6,559 bases of DNA from contig WREN01000133.1 in NCBI GenBank assembly GCA_009779295.1, positions 1-6,559 of the forward strand, given 5' to 3'. The position numbers and the translations under genes were made by a program. The stretch is from Oscillospiraceae bacterium (GTDB lineage: Bacteria > Bacillota > Clostridia > Oscillospirales > CAG-272). The notes under the pieces were generated by a model. That model was not told the origin of the DNA, searched no databases, and saw nothing but the letters and a program-made list of their open reading frames with translations. Positions 6,203-6,559 of this stretch are shown here, piece after piece. Every line of letters starts with the position of its first letter. The first letter of the stretch is position 1.

Positions 6203-6559
6203 ATGAAAAAAGTATTAATTGTAGCTCTTTTGATTTTATTATGCGCTTGTACGCAAAACGAAATGCCCATTATTGAAACGGACACAACTCCGCCGGAAAC
6301 TACAATCGAACCAATACAAATTATTGAAGAGGAAATCATCACGACCATTACGAACATCGACGATTGGGATTTACTGGGTCTTAATTATACTAAAGACAGC
6401 GAGCCATATATTTCATTACGCGCGTTTTTAGAGAAGAATACCGAAATATTTGAGGTGTCTTTCGGTACAACGGGATTAGGATTGCATCTTGAATATTTTA
6501 ATACCGTTGTATCAGGTATGTACGACGATTTTAAAACAGTCGAATTCGGTGATTATTCA
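6203..6559 (+). CDS. Predicted lipoprotein of unknown function, N-terminal part (runs off right edge)
   Basis: The open frame from ATG at 6203 runs 119 codons to the window end with no stop. It begins MKKVLIVALLILLCAC: a short positive n-region, a hydrophobic core, and a lipobox-like LCA followed by Cys16. Export and lipid attachment to the outer face of the membrane are therefore predicted. Cys at -2 of the lipobox is unusual, and Cys14 is a poorer alternative because Leu precedes it. Residues about 20-50 are rich in Thr, Glu, Pro and Ile (TDTTPPETTIEP, IIEEEIITTI), a typical low-complexity tether. A more ordinary, mixed sequence follows from about Trp55 (DDWDLLGLNY). The start is supported by GAAGGG at 6188-6193, 9 bases upstream within the queG end. 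The gene lies 5 bases after the queG stop, so it is probably the third gene of this operon. I do not recognise the mature domain. Confidence 0.72.
   Translation, partial: MKKVLIVALLILLCACTQNEMPIIETDTTPPETTIEPIQIIEEEIITTITNIDDWDLLGLNYTKDSEPYISLRAFLEKNTEIFEVSFGTTGLGLHLEYFNTVVSGMYDDFKTVEFGDYS

Noticed and set aside
5667..6357. Minus-strand open frames opposite queG and the lipoprotein gene
   Set aside because: The plus-strand frames there carry cysteine cluster motifs and a lipoprotein signal; the antisense translations show no family features.

Overview
The window looks like a chromosomal segment of an anaerobic Firmicute of class Clostridia, plausibly an Oscillospiraceae/Ruminococcaceae-like gut lineage. 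Three things point that way. The topoisomerase IV B subunit has signatures I associate with the clostridial ParE branch (ALKGADRVRKRPAVIFGSDG, EGDSALSSCK). An AddB-type recombination nuclease subunit is present rather than RecBCD. The ribosome binding sites are strong AGGAG/AGGAGG types. No rRNA, tRNA, CRISPR array, insertion sequence or phage gene was seen.

Layout: two divergent transcription units share one short control region at about 3227-3345. To the left, on the minus strand, a complete parE-like gene (1217-3226) is followed after 2 bases by addB. AddB begins at 1214 and runs off the left edge, so only its N-terminal 404 codons are visible. To the right, on the plus strand, a cytoplasmic GH78-type alpha-L-rhamnosidase-like glycosidase (3346-5439) overlaps by 19 bases a compact QueG-family iron-sulfur protein (5421-6197). 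Five bases later a predicted lipoprotein starts at 6203 and runs off the right edge.

The intergenic region holds two good sigma-70/sigma-A type promoters lying back to back and interlocked. The minus-strand one (TTGACA, 17 bp, TAAAAT) serves parE-addB. The plus-strand one (TTGCAA, 17 bp, TGATATAAT) serves the glycosidase operon. A 13-bp palindrome CAATTG-T-CAATTG covers both -35 elements. The parE leader also carries a perfect 6-bp hairpin just before its ribosome binding site. These promoter positions show that the longer upstream starts of both divergent genes (minus-strand ATG at 3274, plus-strand TTG at 3295) lie inside promoter sequence and are not real.

Functionally, the left unit concerns DNA: decatenation and supercoil control (ParE) and double-strand-break end processing (AddB). 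The right unit mixes plant or microbial rhamnoside use with a corrinoid/Fe-S redox protein and a surface lipoprotein. Its members are tied together by overlap and spacing rather than by an obvious common pathway. I see no clear evidence of a new multi-gene system. The most distinctive items are the shared, interlocked promoter region and the short QueG homologue in a sugar-hydrolase operon.
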